Source: Rhodocytophaga aerolata | Lineage (GTDB): Bacteria > Bacteroidota > Bacteroidia > Cytophagales > 172606-1 | NCBI RefSeq assembly: GCF_030503435.1 | Contig: NZ_JAUKPO010000004.1 | Coordinates: forward strand, 1-64,000 | DNA length: 64,000 nt | Reading direction: 5' to 3' | Shown here: piece by piece, positions 33,317 to 42,512 of the stretch | How the letters are laid out: every line of letters begins with the position of its first letter | How positions within the stretch are numbered: position 1 is the first letter of the stretch | Notes under the pieces: generated by a model | Seen by the model: only the letters and a program-made list of their open reading frames with translations | What the model was told of the DNA's origin: nothing | Database searches by the model: none | Position numbers and translations under genes: made by a program

Positions 33317-34054
33317 ATGCCGCTTTATTACCTGATGTATGTATGGTTGCTTTTTTCTTCAAAAATTGAAGTAACTAAAATTGCCAGAACTAACCGGTTG
33401 ATTATGGAAGCTGAGCAATCTTATACCAGCGGCCAATATGTGCTTGCCCTGGTGAAATACCGGTATCTTACCAACTCTATGCAAATCCGCGATAGCCGTA
33501 TCCTGTTGAATCTGGCCCACTGCTATTTTTTAAATAATGACCATTACCAGGCGCAGAAGTACTACGAACAAGTACGAAATTCTTCCAGCACCACCATCAG
33601 CAGTGTTGCCTTTCAGCAACTAGGGGTTATTGCTTTGGAGAATAAAGAATATAAAAATTCCTTGGACTATTTCAGGCAATCGCTGGCGGTAGACCCTGGC
33701 AACGAACATAGCCGCTACAATTTTGAGCTGGTTGCCAGAATGTTGCCAGCAACGGAGGCAGCTGATGAAGAAAAGAAACAGGATAAGCAGTCTGAAGCAG
33801 AACAGGCTCCTCCACCACCCGACAACGAGAATAAAATTCGGCAATCAGAAACGCAGGCAGACGATGGGCCTGACGAAAAAGAATCGGAAACTCAACAGCA
33901 ACAGGAGATAAAACGTAAACTCAGGCGGATAAACCTGAGCGAAGAGAAAGCTAAAATGCTTTTGGATGCCATGAAGAACAGTGAAATTCAGTATATTCAA
34001 CAACAAAAAAAACAAGCATCCAAGGAAGCATCCAAAAATCAGCCTGATTGGTAA
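33317..34054 (+). CDS. BatC-like TPR protein
   Basis: A 245-residue protein with an N-terminal hydrophobic segment (signal or anchor, about 1-15). Three TPR-like helix pairs follow (about 30-135: SYTSGQYVLALVKYRYL, LLNLAHCYFLNNDHYQAQKYY, AFQQLGVIALENKEYKNSLDYF). A charged Gln/Glu/Pro-rich linker leads to a C-terminal KAKMLLDAMKNSEIQYIQQQKK helix. That last helix is characteristic of BatC/BatE-like proteins encoded next to VWA proteins. It probably forms a membrane complex with the upstream VWA protein. Same operon. Confidence 0.8.
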   Translation: MPLYYLMYVWLLFSSKIEVTKIARTNRLIMEAEQSYTSGQYVLALVKYRYLTNSMQIRDSRILLNLAHCYFLNNDHYQAQKYYEQVRNSSSTTISSVAFQQLGVIALENKEYKNSLDYFRQSLAVDPGNEHSRYNFELVARMLPATEAADEEKKQDKQSEAEQAPPPPDNENKIRQSETQADDGPDEKESETQQQQEIKRKLRRINLSEEKAKMLLDAMKNSEIQYIQQQKKQASKEASKNQPDW

Positions 34055-34216
34055 GAACTTTTTAGCTGATAAGGTACTTAAATTTGTATAGCGCATTTAC
34101 AAAACATACCCTTTGCAAAAAACAGTGAACAATTTTTGTTCGTACCATCTGATAGAAACCCAAGGGAATAACTCTGCTAAATAAATCCGTATATTCATCC
34201 ATAACTCTAATTTGCT

Positions 34217-35395
34217 ATGAAAGAAGTGTATATTGTTTCTGCCGTCCGGACCCCCATAGGAAGTTTCGGCGGAATATTAGCCAGCCAGTCAGCTACTCAA
34301 CTAGGAGCCATTGCCATTAAGGGAGCTTTACAAAAAGCCGGCATTAAACCTGAAGATGTACAGGAAGTATTTATGGGGAACGTCGTGTCAGCCAACCTGG
34401 GCCAGGCACCGGCCAGGCAGGCAGCTATTTATGCCGGGCTGCCTCAGAATGTGGTATGTACTACCGTTAATAAAGTATGTGCCTCCGGTACGAAGGCCAT
34501 TATGTTTGGGGCTCAAAGCATAATGTTGGGTTTAACCGATGTAGTGGTGGCAGGCGGAATGGAGAGTATGACCAATGTCCCCTATTATATAGAAAAAGCC
34601 CGGTTCGGCTACAAGTACGGCGATGGTAAACTGATAGACGGCTTACAGAAAGATGGCTTGTGGGAAGTGTATCATAACTACGCCATGGGCAATGCTGCCG
34701 ACCTTACCGCCAAAGAATTGAATATCTCCAGGGAAGCACAAGATGCCTATGCGGTTGAATCTTATAAAAGAGCGGCTAAAGCTACCCAAAGCGGTCTGTT
34801 TAAAGAAGAGATTGTACCGGTTGAAGTACCCCAGCGTAACAAGGAACCGCTGTTGATTGACGAAGATGAAGAATACAAAAATGTATTTTTCGAAAAAATT
34901 CCAAGCCTGAAACCTGTGTTCTCTAAAGACGGAACTGTTACAGCTGCCAATGCCTCTACCATCAATGACGGTGCCTCGGCTGTAATACTGATGAGCAAAG
35001 AAAAGGCAGATGCCCTGGGAATAAAACCGCTTGCCCGTATTTTAGGCTTTGCCGATGCTGAACAGTCGCCCGAATGGTTTACTACTTCCCCTGCGCTTGC
35101 TATTCCCAAAGCCTTGAAAAACGCCCGGGTATCTCCTAAAGAAGTAGATTATTATGAAATAAACGAAGCCTTTTCTGTGGTAGCCCTGGCCAATATGGAA
35201 AAACTGGGTCTGGATCATAGCCAGGTGAATGTGTTTGGCGGAGCAGTTGCCTTAGGCCATCCGCTGGGTTGCTCCGGTGCCCGTATCGTTACTACGCTAA
35301 CCAATGTGCTACATCAGCAAAAAGGGCACATTGGGGTTGCTGGTATATGCAATGGAGGTGGCGGGGCTTCTGCGATTGTTCTGGAAAAACTATAG
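34217..35395 (+). CDS. Acetyl-CoA C-acetyltransferase (thiolase)
   Basis: A 392-residue thiolase II. The nucleophilic Cys lies in VNKVCASGTKA (near 89), with GGMESMTN after it. The catalytic His is in the YEINEAFSV stretch and the ALGHPLGCSGAR box, and the proton-donating Cys is in ICNGGGGASA. The enzyme condenses two acetyl-CoA to acetoacetyl-CoA or cleaves 3-ketoacyl-CoA. No beta-oxidation partners are adjacent, so the direction in vivo is not decided. A short GC hairpin at 35402-35427 follows. Confidence 0.93.
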   Translation: MKEVYIVSAVRTPIGSFGGILASQSATQLGAIAIKGALQKAGIKPEDVQEVFMGNVVSANLGQAPARQAAIYAGLPQNVVCTTVNKVCASGTKAIMFGAQSIMLGLTDVVVAGGMESMTNVPYYIEKARFGYKYGDGKLIDGLQKDGLWEVYHNYAMGNAADLTAKELNISREAQDAYAVESYKRAAKATQSGLFKEEIVPVEVPQRNKEPLLIDEDEEYKNVFFEKIPSLKPVFSKDGTVTAANASTINDGASAVILMSKEKADALGIKPLARILGFADAEQSPEWFTTSPALAIPKALKNARVSPKEVDYYEINEAFSVVALANMEKLGLDHSQVNVFGGAVALGHPLGCSGARIVTTLTNVLHQQKGHIGVAGICNGGGGASAIVLEKL

Positions 35396-35485
35396 GAAGA
35401 TAAATAGAGGCCGCCAGGCGGTTATTTCTATAATTTCTTTAATTTTACAGCCTGTTGCCTGAACATTTTTCTTTGTATTTTACGT

Positions 35486-35557
35486 ATGAAACCCTCATAT
35501 ACCTCTTGACTCTGCCTGTAAGTTGTCAGCAAGAGAGAGATAATAGTAGGGTTTCAT
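35486..35557 (+). promoter_or_regulatory. Structured leader upstream of purC
   Basis: ATGAAACCCT at 35486-35495 is the exact inverse complement of AGGGTTTCAT at 35548-35557. The enclosed 52 nt contain a second nested pairing of CTCT-TGAC with GTCA-AGAG. It lies 30 nt before the purC start. It does not match the purine, PRPP or ZTP riboswitch consensus that I know. It may be an RNA control element or a DNA operator. Confidence 0.4.
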
Positions 35558-35586
35558 GCCTGATCTGAAACCATAACCTATTACAT

Positions 35587-36543
35587 ATGAATGCCTTAAA
35601 AGAAACACATTTTCAGTTCAAAGACCAGACAGGATTTTATAGAGGTAAAGTTAGAGATGTGTACTTCTTTAAAGATAAAATGGCTATGGTCGCCTCCGAC
35701 AGAATTTCTGCGTTTGATGTGATCTTACCACGGGCAATTCCTTATAAAGGTCAGGTGCTTAATCAGGTGGCTGCCCGCTTTTTGCAGGCTACTGCCGATA
35801 TTGTTCCTAACTGGCTGCTACAGGTACCAGACCCAAACGTAAGCATTGGACTTAAGTGTGAACCTTTTCCGGTAGAGATGGTGGTCAGAGGGTATTTGAG
35901 CGGGCATGCCTGGCGGCAATACAAAGCTGGTTTTCGCAAGCTATGTGGCGAACAACTACCCGATGGATTGAAAGAAAATGATCCCTTGCCACGGCCTATT
36001 ATTACCCCTACAACCAAGGCTAAAAAAGGGCACGATGAAGATATATCCAAGCAGGAAATCATCAGCAATAATTTGATCAATGCAAAAGAATATGCTATTA
36101 TTGAACGCTACAGTCTTGAACTCTTTGCTAGAGGTACAGCCATTGCTAAAGAAAGAGGCTTAATTCTGGTAGATACCAAATATGAGTTTGGCAAAGCTGA
36201 CAATCAGATTTATCTGATAGATGAAATTCATACGCCTGACTCCTCCAGGTATTTTTATGCGGAAGGATACGAGGACAGGCAGCAAAAAGGAGAGCCACAA
36301 AAACAACTTTCGAAGGAGTTTGTCCGGGAATGGCTGATGGCAAATGGCTTCCAGGGCAAAGATGGGCAGAAAATACCCCATATGACCGATGAGATTGTCA
36401 AAGGGATTTCTGAAAGATATATTGAGTTATATGAGAAAATGACTGGCGAACCTTTTGTACGGCATGCCGAAGAAGATATCCTGACCCGTATAGAAACCAA
36501 TATCAACAGCTGTTTGCAATCCTTGAATGTTACACAAGTTTAA
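35587..36543 (+). CDS. purC: SAICAR synthetase (phosphoribosylaminoimidazolesuccinocarboxamide synthase)
   Basis: A 318-residue cytoplasmic enzyme of purine synthesis joining CAIR and aspartate with ATP. Recognisable segments are the N-terminal GKVRDVYFF and DRISAFDVI, the central [17 protein letters not shown], and [12 protein letters not shown] with [14 protein letters not shown] near the C-terminal third. The length fits the long form found in Bacteroidota and yeast rather than the ~240-residue E. coli type. Preceded by a 72-nt inverted-repeat leader. Confidence 0.95.
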   Translation: MNALKETHFQFKDQTGFYRGKVRDVYFFKDKMAMVASDRISAFDVILPRAIPYKGQVLNQVAARFLQATADIVPNWLLQVPDPNVSIGLKCEPFPVEMVVRGYLSGHAWRQYKAGFRKLCGEQLPDGLKENDPLPRPIITPTTKAKKGHDEDISKQEIISNNLINAKEYAIIERYSLELFARGTAIAKERGLILVDTKYEFGKADNQIYLIDEIHTPDSSRYFYAEGYEDRQQKGEPQKQLSKEFVREWLMANGFQGKDGQKIPHMTDEIVKGISERYIELYEKMTGEPFVRHAEEDILTRIETNINSCLQSLNVTQV

Positions 36544-36583
36544 TAAATAAATAACCTCTTCTAATCACTAAACTACTACTTCT

Positions 36584-36961
36584 ATGAAATACTCTGTTGA
36601 TAAGCAGGATAAATATTTACTGATCCAGCTGAATGAAACGAAAGTAGATTCTACCGTATCTCCGCAACTAAAATCTGACTTTGTTACCCTGAATGCTGAA
36701 GGAAATAAGAATATCATTCTGGATATGTCGCAGGTGAAGTACATTGATTCTTCCGGATTGAGCGCCATATTAGTGGGCAACCGCATGGCTAACGATTCGG
36801 ATGGCGTATTTATCCTGACAGGTATTACAGACCATGTGATGAAACTGATCAAAATCTCCCAGCTGGATAGTGTACTGGATATTATGCCCACCGTGCAGGA
36901 AGCCGTAGACGCTGTATACCTAAACGAATTGGGCAACGACCTGGATCAAGAAAACCGTTAA
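36584..36961 (+). CDS. STAS-domain protein (anti-sigma factor antagonist type)
   Basis: A 125-residue single STAS domain. The phosphorylation-site loop VKYIDSSGLSAILVG is present with the conserved Asp-Ser-Ser, and the final helix LDIMPTVQEAVDAV is followed by an acidic tail. Such proteins act in partner-switching: the phosphorylated or free form binds an anti-sigma kinase. No kinase or phosphatase gene is near, so the partner is unknown. Lies 40 bp after purC and may be cotranscribed. Confidence 0.87.
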   Translation: MKYSVDKQDKYLLIQLNETKVDSTVSPQLKSDFVTLNAEGNKNIILDMSQVKYIDSSGLSAILVGNRMANDSDGVFILTGITDHVMKLIKISQLDSVLDIMPTVQEAVDAVYLNELGNDLDQENR

Positions 36962-36991
36962 TCAGGCAAATAACCATATTTTGTCAGGGTG

Positions 36992-37075
36992 TACTACATA
37001 AATTCTACGCACAATTCGGGTTAATTATGTAGTATGCTTCGATTTCCGTAAAGCGGCTCAGGCTGCTTTATGGAA
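36992..37075 (+). promoter_or_regulatory. Two hairpins between the STAS gene and RNase Z gene
   Basis: TACTACATAA 36992-37001 pairs with TTATGTAGTA 37024-37033. Then TTCCGTAAAGCGGC 37044-37057 pairs, with three G-U pairs, with GCTGCTTTATGGAA 37062-37075 around a 4-nt loop. No T tract follows either, so a processing or regulatory role is as likely as termination. Confidence 0.45.
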
Positions 37076-37162
37076 TTACCCATCGTTTAGTTGCGGTCCC
37101 TGGCATATATCTACGTTTTGCCTTATATATGTATCCCTCATTCTGTCCTACTTTTTCTTCCG

Positions 37163-38077
37163 TTGACGTTTACACTAACAATACTTGGTTCAAATTCAGC
37201 TGCGCCAGCTTATAACAGGCATCCTACCTCGCAGCTGCTACACATACAACAAGAGTATTTTTTGATTGATTGTGGGGAAGCTACTCAAATGCAATTGAAC
37301 CGCTACAAAATCCGGTTCACGAAAATTAACCATATTTTTATCAGTCACCTGCATGGCGACCATTACCTGGGTCTGGTGGGTTTGTTGTCTACCATGCACC
37401 TCAATAAACGGACAGATGATCTTTTTTTATATGGGCCAGGCGGACTAGTAGATATTCTGAGTCTGCAATTTAAGTATTCCGATACCCGGTTGAATTACCG
37501 GATTCGCTTCCGGGAGTTAAGTCAGCAGCGGGAACTCATTTACCAGAATGATAACACAACTGTGGAAACTATTCCGTTAAACCACCGCATACAGTGTACC
37601 GGATTTTTATTCAGAGAAAAACCCAAAAAACGCAGAATCAATAAAGACGTATTGCCGGATAATCTGTCTTTACAACAAATTATAGCTTTAAAAAAAGGAG
37701 AAGACCTTTACAACCGCCAAGGAGAACGTTTGTTTAAAAACGAAGACCTGACCTTGCCTCCGAAAAAAAGCCGCAGTTATGCCTATTGTTCAGATACAAA
37801 ATACCAGGAATGCCTGATTCCCCAGCTTCAGGACGTAGATTTATTGTATCATGAATCTACCTTTCTGGAGAAAGAAGCAGAAAGAGCAGCTGAAACTTTT
37901 CATTCAACGGCTGCCCAGGCCGCCAGTATAGCCCATCAGGCAGGGGTACAGAAATTACTGCTCGGCCATTTTTCTTCCAGATATAAAGATTTATCTCCTT
38001 TTCTGGAGGAAGCCCGCCAGCATTTTCAGGAGTCCTATTTAGCTATAGAAGGAGAAGAGTTTACCATAGATGAATAG
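37163..38077 (+). CDS. rnz: Ribonuclease Z (tRNA 3'-endonuclease)
   Basis: A metallo-beta-lactamase-fold nuclease that trims tRNA 3' ends, which is needed here because the tRNAs in the window lack encoded CCA. Read from TTG at 37163 the protein is 304 residues and begins TFTLTILGSNSAAP, the normal RNase Z start. The upstream in-frame extension to 37091 has no ATG and adds an unrelated hydrophobic stretch. The HxHxDH metal site is SHLHGDHYLGL, with further ligands in YCSDTKY, LYHESTF and LLGHFSSRY. No ribosome-binding motif is evident. Confidence 0.9.
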   Translation: MTFTLTILGSNSAAPAYNRHPTSQLLHIQQEYFLIDCGEATQMQLNRYKIRFTKINHIFISHLHGDHYLGLVGLLSTMHLNKRTDDLFLYGPGGLVDILSLQFKYSDTRLNYRIRFRELSQQRELIYQNDNTTVETIPLNHRIQCTGFLFREKPKKRRINKDVLPDNLSLQQIIALKKGEDLYNRQGERLFKNEDLTLPPKKSRSYAYCSDTKYQECLIPQLQDVDLLYHESTFLEKEAERAAETFHSTAAQAASIAHQAGVQKLLLGHFSSRYKDLSPFLEEARQHFQESYLAIEGEEFTIDE

Positions 38078-38135
38078 CAAGAAACCAGCAACGCATGCTC
38101 AGTTCCTTGTTATATGCAAAACCATATTAGTGCTT

Positions 38136-40775
38136 TTAATACTTGATTACTTTCAACCAAGCACTGTTGCCATCTTGAGAGGTAAGCCTGATCGTGTATA
38201 GGCCTGACTGCAAACTCATGGCAGATACATCCAGATTGAGCAATCCTATGCCTGCATCTGTTCCATTTTGGGAGATTTCCTGGCTAGCCTGGTATACAAT
38301 ATTTCCTCTCACATCGTGCATAACAACCGTCACCTGTCCTTGCATCCCGTCCACTTGTAAGGTAAGTGCTTGAGAAAATGGATTAGGGCTAGCGGTTATC
38401 TGTTGCAATGATGCACGTTCATTATCATTTGCTATGCCATTGGTAGAGAAGAGTGGCTGAACAATGACATAGTTTATTTTCGTATTGGTACCCCCATCTG
38501 CATCTAAGGTCAGATAGCCATCTGTTACCTTAACACGTACAGTAGCCTGCTTAAACCGGCTGATACTTCCCTCCGCTCCTTGTGGAAAAAACCGGTGGAT
38601 GGCCGATTTGCCTTCAACATTAATGGAGTGAGCTTCTAGGGTAGTCCATATTGATCCATCTCCTACAGATACTGTTACCTGATACTCTCCATTCTCCACG
38701 GCTACTTCCCAGAAGCTTTCAACAGGTGTACCGTTAAAATTGCGTACATCATTCCCTTGCATATGCAGTAAAGTGGCAAGCAATAAATCGGAAGGAAGTG
38801 GCCGCCAGCGTCCATTTCCGGGAAGGGTTCCTTTTACTGAAAGATCAACCGGAGAGCCATTGTCCCTTCTTTTCCAGCCATAAGTATAGTTGCCTTTTAC
38901 TCCAAATGGCAGGCCATAATCTTTAGACCATCCTTCAGGAGTAGGTGTATTACTTTTGCCAAAGTTAACACGTAAAGCAGGGGGTAAATCTCCTATCACC
39001 TGGAAGGTAACACTATAGGAATTTCCGGGCTTTCTCCGCCAGTAGGGAGTTGCTTTCAGCGTATACTGCCCAGGTTTCGCGTATTCTCCCCAATAATCGG
39101 TAATACCCGCTTTTAGGCCATCTCCGTACAAGGTGTAAGGTAAGGTACGTTCAGTACGTAGCAATGTAGGCATGGCAGGGCGGCTAAGCTCAAATACAAC
39201 TTTATCTATTGCATTTGGGACTGTATTAGCCTGTACAGTTAACAAAGGATTTCCCAGGGCAGCCAGACTGAGTTTGTCGCCTGTTTTAAGTTCGCCTACA
39301 TAGGCTTCCGTATCCGCATTTACTAAAGTAAAGCTGGTGATCCGGGCATTTGCCTCTAGTTTTTCCGGTGATAATTTAACCACCCAATAATCACTGAATC
39401 CTCTCGCAGACTCAGTTTTGTCAAAGCCTGCTCCTGAGAAAGAAGATCCACCTAAAATATATCCCCCATCAGCTGTTTGCTGGATGGACTGCTGGGCAAG
39501 ACTCACAAATTCAGAATCGTTTCCGCCAATGGTTTTATCCCATTGCTTTTTTCCGGATGGATCCAACTTCACTACCCAATAGTCGGGTCTACCTAAGCCT
39601 CCTTTCGGATTGTCGGTTTTGTCCATACCTGATGGAGAATCAGAAGCTCCCTGAAGAATATACCCTCCATCGGCTGTCTGTTGAAGAGAGGACAGCTGAT
39701 CATTCTTGCTTCCACCAATGGTTTTATCCCAGGCTTTACTCCCGTTGGCATTCAGTTTCACAATCCAGTAATCGTGACCACCTTTCGAATTTTCACTTTT
39801 ATCAAAGCCAGTTTTTGAAGTAGAAAATCCTCCCAGAATATAGCCTCCATTGGCCGTCTGCTGGATAGAACGTAAATTCTCAAAATCATTCCCGCCAATG
39901 GTTTTATCCCACTGTTTTTTTGCGGAAGCATCCAGCTTTACTACCCAAAAGTCACCTCCGTCACTCAAACCACCTCGCAAATTTTCACTTTTATCTCCTC
40001 CTGCATTAGAAGTAGAACTCCCTCCCAGGATATACCCGCCGTCGCTTGTCTGCCATATATCTGCCATACTACTCCCACCGCCACTTCCGCCAATGGTTTT
40101 ATCCCACTTTTTGTTACCTGCTGCATCCAGCTTCACGATCCAGTAGTCGGAGAAACTTTTTGGGTTTTCACTTTTATCGAAGCCCGCTCCAGAAAGAGAA
40201 AATCCACCTAAAATATATCCCCCATCGGCTGTTTGACGAACAATACTAAAAAAATCATTATCATTCCCGCCAATAGTCTTATCCCACTGTTTATTGCCCG
40301 ATGCATCCAGCTTCACGACCCAGTAATCTGCCTCCCCCCCTTTCCGGTCTTCACTTTTATCGAAGCCAGCATCAGCATTAGCCGTCCCCCCTACGATATA
40401 TCCCCCATCGGAAGTTTGTTGTACAACCACATCCTGTATAATTTCACCCTTTGCACCGATAGTTCTATCCCACTGTTTATTTCCGGAAGCATTTAGTTTC
40501 ACAATCCAGTAATCCCCATCTCCTTTCTGATTTTGACTTTTATCAAAACCTGCATCAGATTCAGAATATCCTCCCAGAATATAGCCGCCATCATTAGTTT
40601 GTTGGACAGATCCTAACCTGTCAGCCTGGCTGCCGCCAATGGTTTTATCCCAGACAATAGAAGGCACCTGACTATTTCCTCTATGAGCAAAAGTAGTCAG
40701 CAACCATAAGAGCAGGATCAAGAAACGGATAAGCAATTTTTGCAAACTGCCTGCAGAGGGTAGGTAGTGGTTCAT
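38136..40775 (-). CDS. T9SS type-A cargo protein with tandem propeller-like repeats and a malectin-like domain
   Basis: An 879-residue secreted protein. The signal peptide ends about residue 36. Seven to eight tandem units of about 55-65 residues follow (to ~470), each with an IGG, QQT-DGGYILGG, AGFDKSEN, DYWIVKLDASGNKQWDKT pattern, forming an SBBP-like beta-propeller. A linker domain and a malectin/NPCBM-like carbohydrate-binding module come next (about 600-775: RVNFGKSN, YGWKRRD, FWEVAVENGEYQVTVSVGD). The type-A sorting domain opens ASPNPFSQALTLQV and ends LKVIKY. The repeat units are close in DNA sequence as well, so their number may vary between strains. Confidence 0.85.
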   Translation of the reverse strand: MNHYLPSAGSLQKLLIRFLILLLWLLTTFAHRGNSQVPSIVWDKTIGGSQADRLGSVQQTNDGGYILGGYSESDAGFDKSQNQKGDGDYWIVKLNASGNKQWDRTIGAKGEIIQDVVVQQTSDGGYIVGGTANADAGFDKSEDRKGGEADYWVVKLDASGNKQWDKTIGGNDNDFFSIVRQTADGGYILGGFSLSGAGFDKSENPKSFSDYWIVKLDAAGNKKWDKTIGGSGGGSSMADIWQTSDGGYILGGSSTSNAGGDKSENLRGGLSDGGDFWVVKLDASAKKQWDKTIGGNDFENLRSIQQTANGGYILGGFSTSKTGFDKSENSKGGHDYWIVKLNANGSKAWDKTIGGSKNDQLSSLQQTADGGYILQGASDSPSGMDKTDNPKGGLGRPDYWVVKLDPSGKKQWDKTIGGNDSEFVSLAQQSIQQTADGGYILGGSSFSGAGFDKTESARGFSDYWVVKLSPEKLEANARITSFTLVNADTEAYVGELKTGDKLSLAALGNPLLTVQANTVPNAIDKVVFELSRPAMPTLLRTERTLPYTLYGDGLKAGITDYWGEYAKPGQYTLKATPYWRRKPGNSYSVTFQVIGDLPPALRVNFGKSNTPTPEGWSKDYGLPFGVKGNYTYGWKRRDNGSPVDLSVKGTLPGNGRWRPLPSDLLLATLLHMQGNDVRNFNGTPVESFWEVAVENGEYQVTVSVGDGSIWTTLEAHSINVEGKSAIHRFFPQGAEGSISRFKQATVRVKVTDGYLTLDADGGTNTKINYVIVQPLFSTNGIANDNERASLQQITASPNPFSQALTLQVDGMQGQVTVVMHDVRGNIVYQASQEISQNGTDAGIGLLNLDVSAMSLQSGLYTIRLTSQDGNSAWLKVIKY

Positions 40776-40929
40776 AAACTATAGGATTTTAGGCAAATAA
40801 ATGGTTTATGAGTCTATAGGGCATATGAATATAGAAAGAAATTATTTTACTTTAACTATAGAAAGCTTATTTATCCAACCCTATTTTCATAAACATTCCC
40901 TACAAATTGATATCTTGTAGGTTTAGCTC

Positions 40930-41748
40930 ATGTGTATGCTTTCCACTGCTCCAGACATTACATCTACGCTGTCCAAAAAACGTAGCCGGCTCTTACTTGT
41001 CCTTACTGGTATATTTCTAACCAATGCCCTGATTGCTGAAATCATTGGTGTAAAATTATTCTCAGCTGAGATGATATTTGGCCTTCCTCCTGCGCAGATT
41101 CCGTTGTTTCCGGGTTTTGCCTTAAGCTTTACCTATACTGCCGGGGTAGTGATCTGGCCAGTAGTATTTATTACTTCGGATATTATTAATGAATATTTCG
41201 GACCTGCCGGGGTGAAACGGATAAGTGTGCTGACATCTATATTTATCGCCTATGCGTTTATTATCATCTACCTGGTAACAACCCTTCCGCCGGCAGATTT
41301 CTGGATTCAGGTAAACCAGACGCCAGATGTAGGCAAAGATTTTAATATCAACACCGCCTTCAGCAAAATTTTCAGGCAAGGGTTAGGGATCATCCTTGGG
41401 TCGCTTACCGCTTTTTTAATCGGGCAACTACTGGATGCCTATGTATTTCATTACATACGCCGGATAACTGGCAGCCGGAAAATATGGCTCAGGGCCACCG
41501 GTTCCACACTTATTTCCCAGTTTGTAGATAGCTTTGTTGTGCTCTATATTGCTTTTTATGTATTCGGGCCCTGGACCTTATCGGATATAATTAAAGTCGG
41601 GATTAATAATTATATATATAAATTTGTAGTAGCCATTGTACTAACCCCACTGCTGTATCTGGCGCATTACTGGATAGATTCGTACCTGGGAAAAAGACAA
41701 AGCGATCAACTATTGCAGGAAGCAGAAAAAGGCAGCTCTCTTAAATAA
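40930..41748 (+). CDS. Queuosine precursor transporter (VUT/YhhQ family)
   Basis: A 272-residue inner-membrane protein with about six to seven helices. It carries family-typical segments: LTNALIAEIIGVKLFS, TYTAGVVIWPVVFITSDIINEYFG, LGIILGSLTAFLIGQLLDAYVFHYIR and STLISQFVDSFVVLYIAFYVFG. The family imports queuosine precursors (preQ0/preQ1) for modification of the tRNA wobble base. The stop codon abuts that of the converging methyltransferase gene with no spacer. Confidence 0.88.
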   Translation: MCMLSTAPDITSTLSKKRSRLLLVLTGIFLTNALIAEIIGVKLFSAEMIFGLPPAQIPLFPGFALSFTYTAGVVIWPVVFITSDIINEYFGPAGVKRISVLTSIFIAYAFIIIYLVTTLPPADFWIQVNQTPDVGKDFNINTAFSKIFRQGLGIILGSLTAFLIGQLLDAYVFHYIRRITGSRKIWLRATGSTLISQFVDSFVVLYIAFYVFGPWTLSDIIKVGINNYIYKFVVAIVLTPLLYLAHYWIDSYLGKRQSDQLLQEAEKGSSLK

Positions 41749-42501
41749 TCAGTCTACACTTCTGCGGATATTATCGCATATCACGGCTGTGGCAATGCCT
41801 ACATTCAGCGATTCTGCCGCTCCGTATCTGGGAATATGGATTTTGCTGCTTACCCATGGGGCCAGCTCAGGGTTAATTCCCTGCGATTCGTTCCCCATAA
41901 TCAGAATACCTGCTTTCGCAAACGGCACCTTATGCACATCCTCTCCTTCCAGAAAAGCCCCGTAAACCGGTAGGCTTCCATTTATTTTTTTCAGATATTG
42001 CGCCAGATCGACGTAGTAGGGTTGTACTCTGGTAAAGGAGCCCATACTGGCCGCTATTACTTTCGGATTATAGAAATCAGTCGTGTTTTCCGAACATACC
42101 AGTTTACGGATGCCATACCAATCGGCAATGCGGATAATGGTTCCTAAGTTGCCTGGGTCTTTTACATCGTCCAGCATGAGCATATACTCATTGCCTGAAA
42201 TACCAATAGGCTGATTGGGTTTGGCAGTTACCACAGCCAGGCAGGCATTGTTGGTCTGGTAGACTCCGGTCTTTTCCAGTTCCTGCTGGCTGACTATTTC
42301 GTAGGGTAAACTTTGTTTCTGGAGCAGCCGTATATGTTGCTGATGAAATTCCTCTGTAACAAAAAGAATCTGAATCTGATAATCTGATGAAAATAGCTCT
42401 AGCACGCTCTTTGCCCCCTCCACCAGAAAAGCTTGGTGTTGTTTTCTGTACTTTTTGTGTTGCAACGAAGTAATCAGTTTTACCCATTTCTTTGACATCA
42501 T
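41749..42501 (-). CDS. TrmH/SpoU family RNA 2'-O-methyltransferase
   Basis: A 250-residue SPOUT methyltransferase. The N-terminal substrate-binding domain opens KLITSLQHKKYRKQHQAFLVEGAKSV. The C-terminal knot domain carries the three motifs: MLDDVKDPGNLGTIIRIADWYG, ILIMGNESQGI, and IPRYGAAESLNVGIATAVICD. It methylates rRNA or tRNA ribose using SAM; the target is not determined. It is divergent from the BamA-like gene with only 11 bp between start codons. Confidence 0.9.
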   Translation of the reverse strand: MMSKKWVKLITSLQHKKYRKQHQAFLVEGAKSVLELFSSDYQIQILFVTEEFHQQHIRLLQKQSLPYEIVSQQELEKTGVYQTNNACLAVVTAKPNQPIGISGNEYMLMLDDVKDPGNLGTIIRIADWYGIRKLVCSENTTDFYNPKVIAASMGSFTRVQPYYVDLAQYLKKINGSLPVYGAFLEGEDVHKVPFAKAGILIMGNESQGINPELAPWVSSKIHIPRYGAAESLNVGIATAVICDNIRRSVD

Positions 42502-42512
42502 AACCTAAAACA

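Noticed and set aside
35402-35427. GC-rich hairpin after the thiolase gene as a strong terminator
   Set aside because: The stem CCGCC/GGCGG has a one-base loop and a broken T tract; it is mentioned only under the gene.
38136-40775. Regularly spaced repeats reminiscent of a CRISPR array
   Set aside because: The repeats are in frame within one long coding sequence and encode propeller blades; unit length is about 180 bp and there are no short unique spacers.
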